NCBI RefSeq assembly: GCF_023284045.1
Contig: NZ_JAKIKQ010000014.1
Location: 1-64,000, forward strand
Direction of reading: 5' to 3'
Source: Shewanella kaireitica
GTDB lineage: Bacteria; Pseudomonadota; Gammaproteobacteria; Enterobacterales; Shewanellaceae
Length of the DNA: 64,000 nucleotides
The first letter of the stretch is position 1; every line of letters begins with the position of its first letter. A program made the translations under genes and the position numbers. The notes under the pieces are model-generated. The model ran no database searches. It was not told the origin of the DNA and worked only from the letters and a program-made list of their open reading frames with translations. Below, piece after piece: positions 1 through 9,531 of this stretch.

Positions 1-128
1 GAGTTCCTCAGTCTTTCCACTTCTGCTTTGCATTGGCTTAAAAGGGAACAACCATTTCTTTACCAATGCGCTTTGAATTGAAAAGACTGAGGGGCTCTGA
101 ACTGGCCAAATGCTTAATGCAATTGGTA
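1..128 (+). mobile_element. Right-hand part of a MITE-like repeat element, copy 1
   Basis: The window opens inside a repeat that recurs at 39582-39959 (same orientation) and 34394-34819 (inverted). This copy keeps the internal hairpin region and the right terminal repeat TAATGCAATTGGTA (115-128), followed by TTA, matching the apparent 3-bp target duplication of the other copies. The left hairpin arm at 1-16 differs by two bases from the arm in copy 3, so the stem is slightly weakened. It has no coding capacity. The left end lies outside the window. Confidence 0.8.
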
Positions 129-236
129 TTAGATTGCCTGGTTCGACTCACTCGTTTAAGCCTATCGTTTTAATCTACTCCCCAATCGTTAAATATTAGC
201 TAAACTGAAATTGAGGTAAATTATTAGGGGAATGTT

Positions 237-653
237 ATGGATTCAATACACGTAAAAGAGCATATGGATCGCCAACCGGTAATGTTAACACCGACAATGT
301 CTTTAGCGACCGCAGTTGAAAACTTACTGAAGAACAAAAAATTAGGGGCTCCAGTTGTTGATAATGACGGTCATCTTGTTGGCTTTTTGTCACAGCAAGA
401 TTGTTTAGCCGTGATGCTAAAAAGCAGTTATCACTGTGATTTAACCGCAATCGTTAAGGATTGCATGCGCACCGATGTATTATCTGTACAGCCCAATACC
501 AGTGTACTTGCTTTAGCCGAGCAGATGTTAGGCCCAAAACCTAAGGTTTATCCTGTGGTTGATGACGGCAAAGTCGTCGGCACGATTAACCGAACTAATG
601 TGCTTGCCGCCATTAATACTTATATGCAGCAATGTTATTTAACGCCCGCTTAA
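237..653 (+). CDS. CBS-domain pair protein
   Basis: A 138-residue soluble protein made of two CBS domains (about residues 8-62 and 72-130) and nothing else. The second halves of both repeats carry the typical pattern of a hydrophobic strand, PVVD, and G-x-(L/I/V) followed by a helix. Stand-alone CBS pairs form a dimeric Bateman module that usually binds adenosine nucleotides and senses energy state or regulates a partner; the partner here is unknown. The ATG follows a clear AGGGGAA ribosome site. The gene stands alone, 81 bp before hrpA, with no obvious operon. Confidence 0.9.
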   Translation: MDSIHVKEHMDRQPVMLTPTMSLATAVENLLKNKKLGAPVVDNDGHLVGFLSQQDCLAVMLKSSYHCDLTAIVKDCMRTDVLSVQPNTSVLALAEQMLGPKPKVYPVVDDGKVVGTINRTNVLAAINTYMQQCYLTPA

Positions 654-734
654 AATTAAAGATATTTTATATCTGCTATACCACTGAAGTGCGTTCCTTG
701 TTAGGATCGGCCTCTTTGATTTTGGCTATGGAAT

Positions 735-3700
735 TTGCACTTGAGTTCGCAACAGCACCATTTATCTAACGCATTTTTAAAACACTGTTATGAAGCCGAT
801 GCCGCTAAAATAAGGCGTCGTCTTTTTAGGCTTCGCAAAGAGCCGGAATCTGAGAAAAAAAGTGCAACGTTAGATTCTCTTGAGCAGTTGGCACTAGCGT
901 CTCGTAAGAAAGTTGAGCTGCGTTTAGCAAATCGTCCAAAGGTAACCTTTCCTGAAAATCTACCTGTATCGCAAAAACGAGATGAAATAGCGACGGCTAT
1001 CGCAGGGAATCAGGTTGTTATTATTGCCGGTGAAACTGGTTCAGGTAAAACCACGCAGTTACCTAAAATTTGTCTTGAATTGGGCTTAGGCACTCGTGGC
1101 CTAATAGGTCATACACAGCCTCGTAGACTTGCTGCCCGCAGTGTTGCGACGCGTATTGCTGAAGAGATGAATACGCCTCTTGGGGAGGCGGTTGGTTTTA
1201 AAGTACGTTTTGCTGATGCTATAAAGCCAGAGTCCTATATCAAATTAATGACTGACGGTATTTTATTGGCAGAACTAACCTCAGATAAGTTCTTAAACCA
1301 GTATGACACCATCATTATTGATGAAGCGCACGAGCGTAGTCTTAACATTGATTTTATATTGGGTTATTTGAAAAATGTTTTAAAAAAGCGCCCTGATCTT
1401 AAAGTGATTATCACCTCGGCTACTATTGATGTTGAGCGTTTCTCACAACATTTTAATGGCGCGCCAGTGATTGAGGTTTCTGGCCGTACTTATCCAGTAG
1501 AGACTCGTTATCGTCCGTTAGTTAAAGACAGCGATGAAGATTTAGATCTGGTGGATGGCATTTTTGCCGCAACAGATGAGCTGATCAACGAAGGCCTTGG
1601 CGACATTCTTATATTTATGAATGGCGAACGAGAAATTCGCGATGTAGCAGAGCAACTGAATCGAAGGCAGTATCGAGACACGGAAATTCTCCCCTTATAT
1701 GCAAGACTCTCTTATGGTGAGCAGTCAAAAGTATTTAAGAGTCATGTCGGTAGGCGTATCGTATTGGCAACAAACGTGGCGGAGACTTCTTTAACAGTGC
1801 CGGGTATTCGCTATGTGATAGACCCAGGAACAGCGAGAATTAGTCGTTACAGCTATCGCACCAAAGTACAGCGGTTACCGATTGAACCTATTTCACAAGC
1901 AAGTGCTAATCAGCGTCAAGGCCGTTGTGGACGCGTCGCACCTGGGATCTGTATAAGACTATATAGCGAAGATGATTTTACTTCTCGCCCAGAGTTTACT
2001 GATCCGGAGATTTTACGAACAAACCTTGCGTCGGTAATTTTGAAAATGCTGGCTATTGGCTTAGGTGATATCGAAGGCTTCCCGTTTATTCAGCCACCTG
2101 ACGCACGTTATATCCGAGATGGCTTTATGTTGCTTGAAGAACTCCAAGCAGTCAGCCAGAAAAAGGGGCAATTAAATTTAACTGCACTAGGAAAGCAGCT
2201 TGCGCATATCCCTGTTGATCCACGCCTGGCAAGGATGGTCATACAGGCACAGCAAAATGGCTGCTTGCATGAAGCGCTAGTGATAACCTCTGCGCTGTCT
2301 ATCCAAGATCCGCGTGAACGGCCAATGGATAAGAAGCAAGCTGCCGATCAAGCTCACAACCGTTTTAGCGATAAAGACTCTGATTTTGTCTCATATTTAA
2401 ATCTTTGGGATTTCTTAAAACAGAGCCAAAAGGAACTATCGAGCAATCAGTTTAGAAAGCAGTGTAAGGCTGAATTTTTAGCTTATCTTAGAGTACGCGA
2501 ATGGCAAGATCTCTATGCCCAGCTGAGGCAAGCTACCCATGAGCTAAAGTGGAAGCTTAACGACACGAATGCTGAATTAAATTATGAGCTGTTACATAAG
2601 TCTTTATTAACAGGTTTGTTAAGCCATATTGGTTTTAAAGATAAAGACAAAGAGTACCTTGGTGCCCGTAATCGCAAGTTTTATGTGTTTCCAGGTTCGC
2701 CTCTAGCTAAGAAAGGCCCCAAATGGTTAATGGCGGCAGAGCTCACTGAAACATCACGTTTATTTGCACGCTGCTGCGCTAAGATCCAACCAGAATGGAT
2801 TGAGCCGCTTGCGGCACATTTGGTGAAGAAGAACTATGTAGAACCACATTTTGAGTCAAAGCAGGGCTCGGTGGTCGCATTAGAAAATCAAGTGCTGTAT
2901 GGCTTGCAGATCGTAAATCGACGCAAGGTGCAATATGGGCCGATTGAACCCGTAGAAGCACGAGACATCTTTATTCGTTCAGCGTTAGCTGAAGGCGAAC
3001 TTAGAACTAATGAAGCGTTTTTCATCAATAACCAGAAGTTATTACTCGATATCGAATCACTTGAACATAAGTCTCGCCGACGGGATATTTTAGTCGACGA
3101 GCAAGCATTGTTTCATTTCTATGAACCTAAAATACCCGCAGATATTTATAACGCACCGACGTTTATAAAATGGTGGAAAAAAGCTAAACAAAAAAATCCT
3201 GATTTACTTGATTTTGAACGTGAAGCGTTAATGCAGCGCAGTAGTGACCATGTGTCAGCGTTGGACTTTCCTGAAAAGTGGCATAAAGGTAATTTAAAAC
3301 TTAAGATCAGTTACCACTTTGAACCATCAGCCGCGGATGATGGAGTGTCGGTTCATATTCCTGTTGCATTGATCAATCAAGTCGATGATATTGATTTTGA
3401 TTGGATAGTCCCAGGGCTTCGCGAGGAAAAGTGTATTGCTTTGATAAAGTCTCTGCCCAAAGCGCTACGTAGAAATTTTGTCCCTGCACCAGATTATGCA
3501 AAAGCCTGTTTACAAGCGATCACACCCTTTGAATTACCCCTGATAGAAGCGATGTGTAAACAGCTTCTTAGAATGAGTGGTGTGCGGATTTCAGCTGAAG
3601 ATTTTGATGAATCACAACTAGCACAGCATCTGCTTGTTAATTTTAAAGTTGAAGGTGATAAAGGGAAGTTACTGACCCAAGGACGCATTCTTGAACCATT

Positions 3701-4619
3701 AAAGTCGAGTATGCAAGGTCAAGTTGTACAAGCCATTCGAGAAGTTGCTGATTCTGGTATTGAGCAAAAAGGGATTGAAAAATGGACCTTCGGTGACCTA
3801 CCAAAACGATTTGAACAAAAGAAAGGTAATTTTGAAGTTAAAGCCTTTCCCGCGCTGGTGGATGATAAAACCAGTGTTTCGATCAAATTATTTGATGACG
3901 AGTTTGAGGCGGAAAAACAGCATCGAATCGGTCTGCAGAGGTTGCTGCTCATCAATATTCCTTCGCCGGTAAAGCATTTACAAAAATCACTGCCTAATAA
4001 AGCTAAACTGGCTATGTACTTTAACCCATTTGGGCAAGTACAAGTGCTGATTGATGATATCTTATCGGCTGCTGTACAGCAGCTTATTGATGAGAAAGGG
4101 ATCGATATTCGCGCTGAACAGCAGTTTAATGAAGCCAGAGAGTGGGTGAGACAAGAGCTTAACCCTACAGCGGAAAAAATTGCACTCAAAGTCGAAGAAG
4201 TGCTCACTATTTACAATCGTATAAAGAAGCGTTTAAAAGGTAAGATAAGCTTAGATATTGCCTTTGCTATGAGTGATATTCAAAGCCAACTTGATCAATT
4301 AGTATTCAAAGGCTTCGTAGAGCAGTGCGGTTGGAATCGACTTAGCGATATTATTCGTTACTTAAAAGGTATCGAAAATCGTTTAGATAAGCTGCCCGTT
4401 GATCCTAACCGTGATCGTTTGCATATGCATAGTATTAACAAAGTTCAAGAAGTGTTAAAAGGCCAGCTGGCAAAGCTGCCTAAATCTATGCCTATTCCTG
4501 ATGTGTTAACAGAGGCTCGATGGATGATTGAGGAGTATAGAGTCTCTTGCTTTGCACAAGTGCTGGGGACTGCTTATCCGATTTCTGAGAAACGAATTCT
4601 AAATCAATTACAAAGCTAA
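735..4619 (+). CDS. hrpA: ATP-dependent RNA helicase HrpA
   Basis: A DEAH-box RNA helicase of 1294 residues, close to the 1300 of E. coli HrpA. Walker A GETGSGKT is at residues 99-106, DEAH at 196-199, SAT at 228-230 and the motif VI arginine finger QRQGRCGR near 392-399. Winged-helix, ratchet and OB-fold regions follow, then the long C-terminal DUF3418 extension specific to the HrpA group. E. coli HrpA helps resolve stalled or collided ribosomes on mRNA. The listed start is a TTG without a convincing ribosome site, so the N-terminus is uncertain by some tens of residues. It appears monocistronic; a possible terminator lies about 180 bp downstream. Confidence 0.95.
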   Translation: MHLSSQQHHLSNAFLKHCYEADAAKIRRRLFRLRKEPESEKKSATLDSLEQLALASRKKVELRLANRPKVTFPENLPVSQKRDEIATAIAGNQVVIIAGETGSGKTTQLPKICLELGLGTRGLIGHTQPRRLAARSVATRIAEEMNTPLGEAVGFKVRFADAIKPESYIKLMTDGILLAELTSDKFLNQYDTIIIDEAHERSLNIDFILGYLKNVLKKRPDLKVIITSATIDVERFSQHFNGAPVIEVSGRTYPVETRYRPLVKDSDEDLDLVDGIFAATDELINEGLGDILIFMNGEREIRDVAEQLNRRQYRDTEILPLYARLSYGEQSKVFKSHVGRRIVLATNVAETSLTVPGIRYVIDPGTARISRYSYRTKVQRLPIEPISQASANQRQGRCGRVAPGICIRLYSEDDFTSRPEFTDPEILRTNLASVILKMLAIGLGDIEGFPFIQPPDARYIRDGFMLLEELQAVSQKKGQLNLTALGKQLAHIPVDPRLARMVIQAQQNGCLHEALVITSALSIQDPRERPMDKKQAADQAHNRFSDKDSDFVSYLNLWDFLKQSQKELSSNQFRKQCKAEFLAYLRVREWQDLYAQLRQATHELKWKLNDTNAELNYELLHKSLLTGLLSHIGFKDKDKEYLGARNRKFYVFPGSPLAKKGPKWLMAAELTETSRLFARCCAKIQPEWIEPLAAHLVKKNYVEPHFESKQGSVVALENQVLYGLQIVNRRKVQYGPIEPVEARDIFIRSALAEGELRTNEAFFINNQKLLLDIESLEHKSRRRDILVDEQALFHFYEPKIPADIYNAPTFIKWWKKAKQKNPDLLDFEREALMQRSSDHVSALDFPEKWHKGNLKLKISYHFEPSAADDGVSVHIPVALINQVDDIDFDWIVPGLREEKCIALIKSLPKALRRNFVPAPDYAKACLQAITPFELPLIEAMCKQLLRMSGVRISAEDFDESQLAQHLLVNFKVEGDKGKLLTQGRILEPLKSSMQGQVVQAIREVADSGIEQKGIEKWTFGDLPKRFEQKKGNFEVKAFPALVDDKTSVSIKLFDDEFEAEKQHRIGLQRLLLINIPSPVKHLQKSLPNKAKLAMYFNPFGQVQVLIDDILSAAVQQLIDEKGIDIRAEQQFNEAREWVRQELNPTAEKIALKVEEVLTIYNRIKKRLKGKISLDIAFAMSDIQSQLDQLVFKGFVEQCGWNRLSDIIRYLKGIENRLDKLPVDPNRDRLHMHSINKVQEVLKGQLAKLPKSMPIPDVLTEARWMIEEYRVSCFAQVLGTAYPISEKRILNQLQS

Positions 4620-4801
4620 ACCTTAAACCAATTACCAAGATAATTTAAACACAGCTCTACTGCCTAAACGTTTGATACGGGCAGTAGGGTTTATCATTTT
4701 GCACAATCCCTACTAATACCATTTCTTTGCCTTCCTTTAAAAATTTTGTTGCCATTGTGTTATAAAAGTTTGTAAACCCCAAAATAAACAGCCATTATTG
4801 A

Positions 4802-4855
4802 ATGACCTGTTAAGTCATTACTTAACTAAGCGCTTGACTTGTTAGGTCATTTTTT
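4802..4855 (+). terminator. AT-rich dyad ending in a T run, possible hrpA terminator
   Basis: ATGACCT (4802-4808) and AAGTCA (4812-4817) are mirrored by TGACTT (4835-4840) and AGGTCAT (4844-4850), followed by six Ts. The three unpaired bases in each arm allow two G-U wobbles. The loop contains two smaller dyads (TTAAGT/ACTTAA and AAGCGCTT). Its position downstream of hrpA and the T run suggest a weak intrinsic terminator, but a protein-binding dyad in the nap control region is possible. Confidence 0.45.
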
Positions 4856-4908
4856 CATCGAATAAACCGGCTTAAATACGTGATCAAGTTAAATATTGCA
4901 TAAAAAAG

Positions 4909-4922
4909 ATGATCTAGATCAA
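4909..4922 (+). promoter_or_regulatory. FNR/EtrA-like binding site for the nap operon
   Basis: ATGATCTAGATCAA matches the FNR consensus TTGAT-N4-ATCAA at nine of ten defined positions. Its centre is about 46 bp upstream of the start expected from the TATATA at 4950-4955, roughly the position of an activating FNR site. Shewanella has an FNR homologue (EtrA), and CRP also controls anaerobic respiration in this genus, so either could act here. Inferred from sequence only. Confidence 0.55.
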
Positions 4923-5277
4923 CCTAGGGCAGGCTTTACCAAAAGTAGGTATATAACAGTTAGATAGACAACTGTTACTCTCTGCGCCAAGTTAACTATA
5001 TGTTGATATTGGCTCTGAACCTCATGTGGATTCAGCAAAAATAGGCACTGTTAGAATCGTACTTAGTGAGTATAAAACGTAATTTAGAGTTGATGCTTTT
5101 AGTGATGACAACAGGATATGAAAAGTGGGTATCTGACGCTTTTGTCAATTTCCCAGCCATAAAATATAGCCCTAGTGAGAGTGTTAGTCGGTTTTCGACA
5201 TTCAGACTTTCTACTGGAGCACTGTACAAATCAACAATAACAATAACAAAACACGACTGTAGTGGATGAGGGGAGAC

Positions 5278-5355
5278 ATGATTAGTTTACCCACAAAATA
5301 TCCTTTCAGCTTTATTACTCAGATAGATAAGGAACGCAACCATGTCGTTACCTGA
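5278..5355 (+). CDS. Possible 25-residue upstream ORF overlapping napD
   Basis: An ATG preceded by a purine-rich GAGGGGAGAC ribosome site opens a 25-codon frame that ends at TGA 5353-5355, 14 bp inside napD in another frame. The peptide has no signal or membrane segment and I do not recognise it. The strong ribosome site and the overlap would allow translational coupling to napD, but the ORF could be chance. Confidence 0.25.
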   Translation: MISLPTKYPFSFITQIDKERNHVVT

Positions 5356-5659
5356 GGCTCATATTTCTAGCTTGTTGGTTCAAGTTAGTCCAGAGCACTT
5401 AAGCCAAACTCAAGAACTCATTTTAGAGTTTAAAGAAGCCGAGATTTATGGTGTCAGCGAAGTCGGAAAAATCGTCGTAGTGTTAGAAACACAAACTGAA
5501 GGTTTTATTAGCGACATTATTGGGAAAATAAGTGATATGCCTGGTGTGCTTGGTGCAACCATGGTGTATCACCAAATCGATAATGAACCGATTGAAAGTG
5601 CTGAATCCACCAATTTACCCCCTTATAAAAAAGAGTGTGTTAGCGAGGAACAAGTATGA
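5342..5659 (+). CDS. napD: NapD, chaperone for NapA maturation
   Basis: A 105-residue cytoplasmic protein of the NapD family (ferredoxin-like fold). It binds the twin-arginine signal of NapA and holds back export until the molybdenum cofactor is inserted. The N-terminal ISSLLVQV strand and the [14 protein letters not shown] strand late in the protein are typical. The C-terminal tail of about 20 residues is longer than in E. coli NapD. AAGGAACG lies just upstream of the ATG. The stop overlaps the napA start (ATGA), so the two are translationally coupled. It is the first recognised gene of a napDABC operon. Confidence 0.95.
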   Translation: MSLPEAHISSLLVQVSPEHLSQTQELILEFKEAEIYGVSEVGKIVVVLETQTEGFISDIIGKISDMPGVLGATMVYHQIDNEPIESAESTNLPPYKKECVSEEQV

Positions 5660-8145
5660 AAATGTCTAGACGTGAGTTTATCAAAGCAAATGCAGCAGCG
5701 TCTGCTGCAGCACTTGCTGGTGTTACTCTTCCAGCCACAGCAACGAACTTAATCGCATTAAGTGATGAGTCAAAAATTCATTGGGATAAAGCCCCTTGTC
5801 GTTTCTGTGGTACTGGTTGCTCGGTACTTGTTGGAACGCAAGAAGGTAAAGTTGTTGCGACCCAAGGTGACCCTGAAGCACCCGTCAATAAGGGCCTTAA
5901 CTGTATTAAGGGGTATTTTCTTTCCAAAATCATGTATGGCGATGACCGCTTAACTCAGCCGTTACTACGCCAAACAAATGGCAAGTTTGATAAAGATGGT
6001 GATTTTGCCCCTGTAAGCTGGGATCAAGCATTTGATATCATGGCTGATAAGTGGAAAACGGCATTGAAAGCGAAAGGCCCGACTAGCGTAGGTATGTTTG
6101 GTTCTGGACAATGGACAGTCATGGAAGGTTATGCCGCTTCTAAGATGATGAAAGCGGGTTTCCGCTCTAACAACATCGACCCGAATGCTCGCCACTGTAT
6201 GGCTTCTGCTGTTGGTGGCTTTATGCGAAGCTTTGGTATCGATGAACCAATGGGCTGTTATGATGACTTCGAAGAAGCTGATGCATTTGTGCTTTGGGGT
6301 TCTAATATGGCAGAGATGCACCCAATTTTATGGAGTCGCATCACCGATCGTCGCTTGAGCTTTCCACATGTTAAAGTAAACGTGCTGTCTACTTACTATC
6401 ACCGTTCTTTCGAGCTCGCTGATAAAGGCTACATTTTTAAGCCACAAACCGACCTAGTAATTGCAAACTTTATTGCTAATTACATTATTGAAAATGATGC
6501 TGTCAATTGGGATTTTGTCAGTAAGCATACCCATTTCAAGCAGGCAACTACAGATATTGGTTATGGTTTAAGGGATGAGCATCCTCTGCAGCAAGCAGCG
6601 GCTAATCCAAATGTCGGTAAGATGTACTCTATTGATTTTGAAGAGTATAAAAAGTCGGTAGCGCCATATACGCTTGAAAAAGCAGTAGAAATGACCGGTC
6701 TAAATGAAGAGCAACTGGTTACGCTTGCTAAGCAATTCGCTGATCCTAAGATAAAGGTTATGTCTCTATGGACTATGGGTATGAACCAACATACTCGCGG
6801 CGTATGGATGAACTCGCTTGTTTATAATATCCACTTGCTAGTGGGTAAAATATCGACTCCTGGTAATGGCCCGTTCTCGCTAACAGGTCAACCATCTGCG
6901 TGTGGTACTGCGCGTGAAGTAGGAACATTCTCACACCGTTTACCTGCAGACATGGTAGTTGCTAATCCTGAGCACCGTAAGCATGCTGAGCATTTGTGGA
7001 AAATACCTGAAGGTACTATTCCACCAAAACCAGGCTTCCATGCGGTATTGCAAGATCGCAAGCTTAATGATGGTGTGCTGAATGCTTATTGGACCATGTG
7101 TAATAACAACATGCAGGCCGGTCCTAACATCAATCAAGAGCGTTTACCGGGCTACCGCAATCCGGAAAACTTTATCGTCTGTTCAGATCCGTACCCAACC
7201 GCAACAGCACAAGCTGCCGACTTAATCTTGCCTACAGCGATGTGGGTAGAGAAAGAGGGCGCTTATGGTAATGCTGAACGCCGCACTCAAGTTTGGTATC
7301 AGCAGGTTAAAGCACCTGGTGAGGCTAAATCAGATCTATGGCAAATTATGGAATTCGCAAAGCGCTTCAAAATTGAAGAGGTGTGGAGTGAAGAGCTAAT
7401 CGCACAGATGCCAGAAGTACGTGGTAAAAATATGTGTGAAGTACTATTTGAGAACGGCCAAGTCAATAAGTTTCCTTTATCAGAAGCACAAGAGCTAAAT
7501 GATGATGCTAAAGACCAAGGTTACTACGTACAAAAAGGCCTATTTGAAGAGTATGCGAGCTTCGGTCGTGGTCATGGTCATGATTTAGCACCCTATGATC
7601 GCTACCATAAAGAGCGTGGATTACGCTGGCCAGTTGTTGATGGTAAAGAGACAAAATGGCGCTTTAAAGAAGGATCAGATCCTTATGTAGGTAAAGGTAA
7701 GGGCTTTGAGTTCTATGGTAAGCCAGATGGTAAAGCATGGATTATTTCTGCGCCATATGAAGCGCCACCAGAGTCGCCTGATGAAGAGTACAACCTGTGG
7801 TTATGTACCGGCCGAGTATTAGAACATTGGCATACAGGCACCATGACACGTCGTGTACCTGAACTTTACAAGGCAGTTCCTGATGGGCTTTGTTACATGC
7901 ATCCAGACGATGCTAAAGCTCATGGTGTTCGTCGTGGTGATGAAGTGCTAATGAGTAATAAACGTGGTGATATTCGTGTGCGTGTTGAGACTCGCGGGCG
8001 TAACCGTCCACCAAAAGGCTTGGTATTCGTGCCATTTTTCGATGCTCGTATCTTGATTAATAAACTAATTTTAGATGCAACTGATCCACTATCAAAACAG
8101 ACAGACTATAAAAAGTGTCCTGTTAAAATCACGAAAATAGTATAA
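5656..8145 (+). CDS. napA: Periplasmic nitrate reductase catalytic subunit NapA
   Basis: An 829-residue molybdoprotein that reduces nitrate to nitrite in the periplasm. A twin-arginine signal (SRREFIK, residues 4-10) is followed by an Ala-rich stretch. The [4Fe-4S] ligands are C48, C51, C55 and C83; the probable molybdenum-ligating cysteine is C181 in ARHCMAS. The bis-MGD-binding C-terminal domain ends near residue 820. Length and motifs match E. coli NapA (828), so the enzyme looks intact. Electrons should arrive through NapC and NapB, encoded next. Confidence 0.98.
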   Translation: MKMSRREFIKANAAASAAALAGVTLPATATNLIALSDESKIHWDKAPCRFCGTGCSVLVGTQEGKVVATQGDPEAPVNKGLNCIKGYFLSKIMYGDDRLTQPLLRQTNGKFDKDGDFAPVSWDQAFDIMADKWKTALKAKGPTSVGMFGSGQWTVMEGYAASKMMKAGFRSNNIDPNARHCMASAVGGFMRSFGIDEPMGCYDDFEEADAFVLWGSNMAEMHPILWSRITDRRLSFPHVKVNVLSTYYHRSFELADKGYIFKPQTDLVIANFIANYIIENDAVNWDFVSKHTHFKQATTDIGYGLRDEHPLQQAAANPNVGKMYSIDFEEYKKSVAPYTLEKAVEMTGLNEEQLVTLAKQFADPKIKVMSLWTMGMNQHTRGVWMNSLVYNIHLLVGKISTPGNGPFSLTGQPSACGTAREVGTFSHRLPADMVVANPEHRKHAEHLWKIPEGTIPPKPGFHAVLQDRKLNDGVLNAYWTMCNNNMQAGPNINQERLPGYRNPENFIVCSDPYPTATAQAADLILPTAMWVEKEGAYGNAERRTQVWYQQVKAPGEAKSDLWQIMEFAKRFKIEEVWSEELIAQMPEVRGKNMCEVLFENGQVNKFPLSEAQELNDDAKDQGYYVQKGLFEEYASFGRGHGHDLAPYDRYHKERGLRWPVVDGKETKWRFKEGSDPYVGKGKGFEFYGKPDGKAWIISAPYEAPPESPDEEYNLWLCTGRVLEHWHTGTMTRRVPELYKAVPDGLCYMHPDDAKAHGVRRGDEVLMSNKRGDIRVRVETRGRNRPPKGLVFVPFFDARILINKLILDATDPLSKQTDYKKCPVKITKIV

Positions 8146-8157
8146 GGCAGGGTTACG

Positions 8158-8628
8158 ATGAAAAAATCAATTTTATTAACATTGAGTATTACCTTAACTC
8201 TTATCAGTGGTTTTACTTTCAGTGAGGAACCAGCAACGGGGCTGGACAGAGGTATTGGTGGTGTTGAATCGCTACGCGGCGACACTGAGCTAGAAACCAC
8301 AAGACCTGCAGACCCTATGAAGAAAGTGCCTCGCGATCAGGTGGATATTGAAAGCAGTTATGTGTTTCAGCCTCCATTGATCCCACATCACATTCGACAC
8401 TATGAAGTCTCATTGAATGCTAACAAGTGTTTGTCATGTCATAGCTGGACAAAAGCGAAGCAGATGGGAGCAACTAAAATCAGTGTGACACACTTCATAA
8501 ATCGAAATGACGAAGTATTGGCTGATGTATCTCCAAGACGCTACTTTTGCTTGCAGTGCCACGTAACACAAGCAGATGCAAAACCGTTAGTAGGTAACTC
8601 GTTTGAACGTGTTAAGTCACTGCAATAA
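8158..8628 (+). CDS. napB: NapB, dihaem cytochrome c subunit
   Basis: A 156-residue periplasmic electron carrier that passes electrons to NapA. A Sec signal peptide covers about residues 1-22. There are two CXXCH haem sites, CLSCH at 91-95 and CLQCH at 131-135, with His residues upstream (HHIRH) that probably serve as distal ligands. Length is normal for the family. It lies 12 bp after napA with ribosome site AAGGCAGG and is cotranscribed with it. Confidence 0.97.
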   Translation: MKKSILLTLSITLTLISGFTFSEEPATGLDRGIGGVESLRGDTELETTRPADPMKKVPRDQVDIESSYVFQPPLIPHHIRHYEVSLNANKCLSCHSWTKAKQMGATKISVTHFINRNDEVLADVSPRRYFCLQCHVTQADAKPLVGNSFERVKSLQ

Positions 8629-8648
8629 CAATAAAGGCAGGTAATAAT

Positions 8649-9239
8649 ATGAAATGGATTATTAACGCCTTAAAAGGCTTCTGGGGCATATTAAAAAGCC
8701 CTAGTAAGGCTGCTGTAGGTATTGTGCTATTTATGGGGTTCGCTGGCGGACTCATGTTCTGGGGTGCATTTAACACCGGCATGGAAGCGACTAACACTGA
8801 AGAGTTTTGTTCTGGATGCCATGCACCTATTGTGGCTGAAATTCAAGAAACGATTCATTATGCAAACCGATCGGGTGTTCGTGCTATCTGTTCAGATTGT
8901 CACGTACCTCATGCTTGGACGGATAAAATCGTGCGTAAAGTTCAGGCTTCAAAAGAGCTTTTTGCATATTTTGTGACTCAAACCATTAATACACCTGAAA
9001 AGTTTAAAGAGCGTCGTGCTCATTTAGCTGAAAGGGAGTGGGCAAGAATGAAGAAGAACGACTCTTTAGAGTGTCGTAACTGTCATAACTTTGAGTTTAT
9101 GGATTTCTCTGAGCAGAGTCCGCGTAGTGTTAGGCAGCATTCTACAGCACTTGCGAATGGTGAAAACACCTGTGTAGATTGTCATAAAGGTATTGCCCAT
9201 AATCTACCAGATATGCACAAAGTTGAAGGCTGGCAATAA
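8649..9239 (+). CDS. napC: NapC, membrane-anchored tetrahaem cytochrome c
   Basis: A 196-residue NapC/NirT-family quinol dehydrogenase. One N-terminal membrane anchor spans about residues 22-42, and four haem sites follow: CSGCH (54), CSDCH (81), CRNCH (142) and CVDCH (175). It oxidises membrane quinol and reduces NapB. Having napC and lacking napGH marks the alpha type of Shewanella nap operon. It is 20 bp after napB with its own ribosome site. Confidence 0.97.
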   Translation: MKWIINALKGFWGILKSPSKAAVGIVLFMGFAGGLMFWGAFNTGMEATNTEEFCSGCHAPIVAEIQETIHYANRSGVRAICSDCHVPHAWTDKIVRKVQASKELFAYFVTQTINTPEKFKERRAHLAEREWARMKKNDSLECRNCHNFEFMDFSEQSPRSVRQHSTALANGENTCVDCHKGIAHNLPDMHKVEGWQ

Positions 9240-9248
9240 GGAGCCATT

Positions 9249-9377
9249 ATGAGTACATTAGAGAGTGTTATATGGCATGTCCTTGGCTATACCGCCATGC
9301 CCGTGATTATACTTGCAGGTTTTACTGTTGTAGCAGTCGCTTCGGTTTGGATTTTGTCTAAAACCGCTGATAAGTAA
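9249..9377 (+). CDS. 42-residue single-span membrane peptide (TIGR02808-like)
   Basis: A very short ORF directly after napC. The ATG is 9 bp past the napC stop and is preceded by AAGGAG. One hydrophobic helix covers about residues 16-37 and ends in a short basic tail. It resembles the tiny membrane proteins of family TIGR02808, known beside nap genes in Vibrio and Photobacterium. No napE is present upstream of napD, so this peptide might fill a NapE-like accessory role; that is inference. An intrinsic terminator follows at once, making it the last gene of the operon. Confidence 0.8.
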   Translation: MSTLESVIWHVLGYTAMPVIILAGFTVVAVASVWILSKTADK

Positions 9378-9395
9378 TTTGCCATAGTGATAGAT

Positions 9396-9431
9396 TAAAA
9401 AGCCTGACTTAAATTAAGTCAGGCTTTTTTG
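9396..9431. terminator. Bidirectional intrinsic terminator between nap operon and ddl
   Basis: AAAAAGCCTGACTTA and TAAGTCAGGCTTTTTT form a near-perfect 15-bp stem with a three-base loop and a T run in both directions. It ends the nap operon and can also serve ddl from the opposite strand. Confidence 0.9.
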
Positions 9432-9531
9432 TTCTGGATTCTTTACTGAAGCATTGGCAAGTAGCACTAAAATGAAAACCTCAACAGACTCAGAGCTGTC
9501 GCTTTTGCTGCTTGTCTCTTAGCTAATTTAG

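Larger units (their letters stand above)
4620..5341 (+). promoter_or_regulatory. Control region and long leader upstream of napD
   Basis: About 720 bp with no convincing large gene. From left to right it holds the AT-rich dyad at 4802-4855, an FNR-like box at 4909-4922, a TATATA candidate -10 at 4950-4955, an 8-bp dyad (TAACAGTT, 8-bp gap, AACTGTTA) at 4954-4977, and a small ORF at 5278-5355 that overlaps napD. If transcription starts near 4960, the napD mRNA carries a leader of roughly 380 nucleotides. A 67-codon GTG-start ORF at 5066-5269 lacks protein-like features and is not called. Confidence 0.5.

Noticed and set aside
3719..4207. 162-codon ORF antisense to hrpA
   Set aside because: It lies entirely opposite a well-conserved hrpA segment, is rich in Ser and Cys as antisense frames often are, and has no domain pattern.
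4938..4952. Possible NarP heptamer pair TACC-N7-GGTA
   Set aside because: The spacing is one base short of the 7-2-7 arrangement NarP needs, and the inner bases do not fit the consensus.
5066..5269. 67-codon ORF with GTG start in the nap leader
   Set aside because: No ribosome site, no membrane or domain pattern, and composition like non-coding DNA. It is not NapE, which should have a membrane helix.
4960..5341. Molybdenum-cofactor riboswitch in the nap leader
   Set aside because: I looked for the conserved junction and stem segments of the Moco RNA and did not see them; the leader is too AT-rich.
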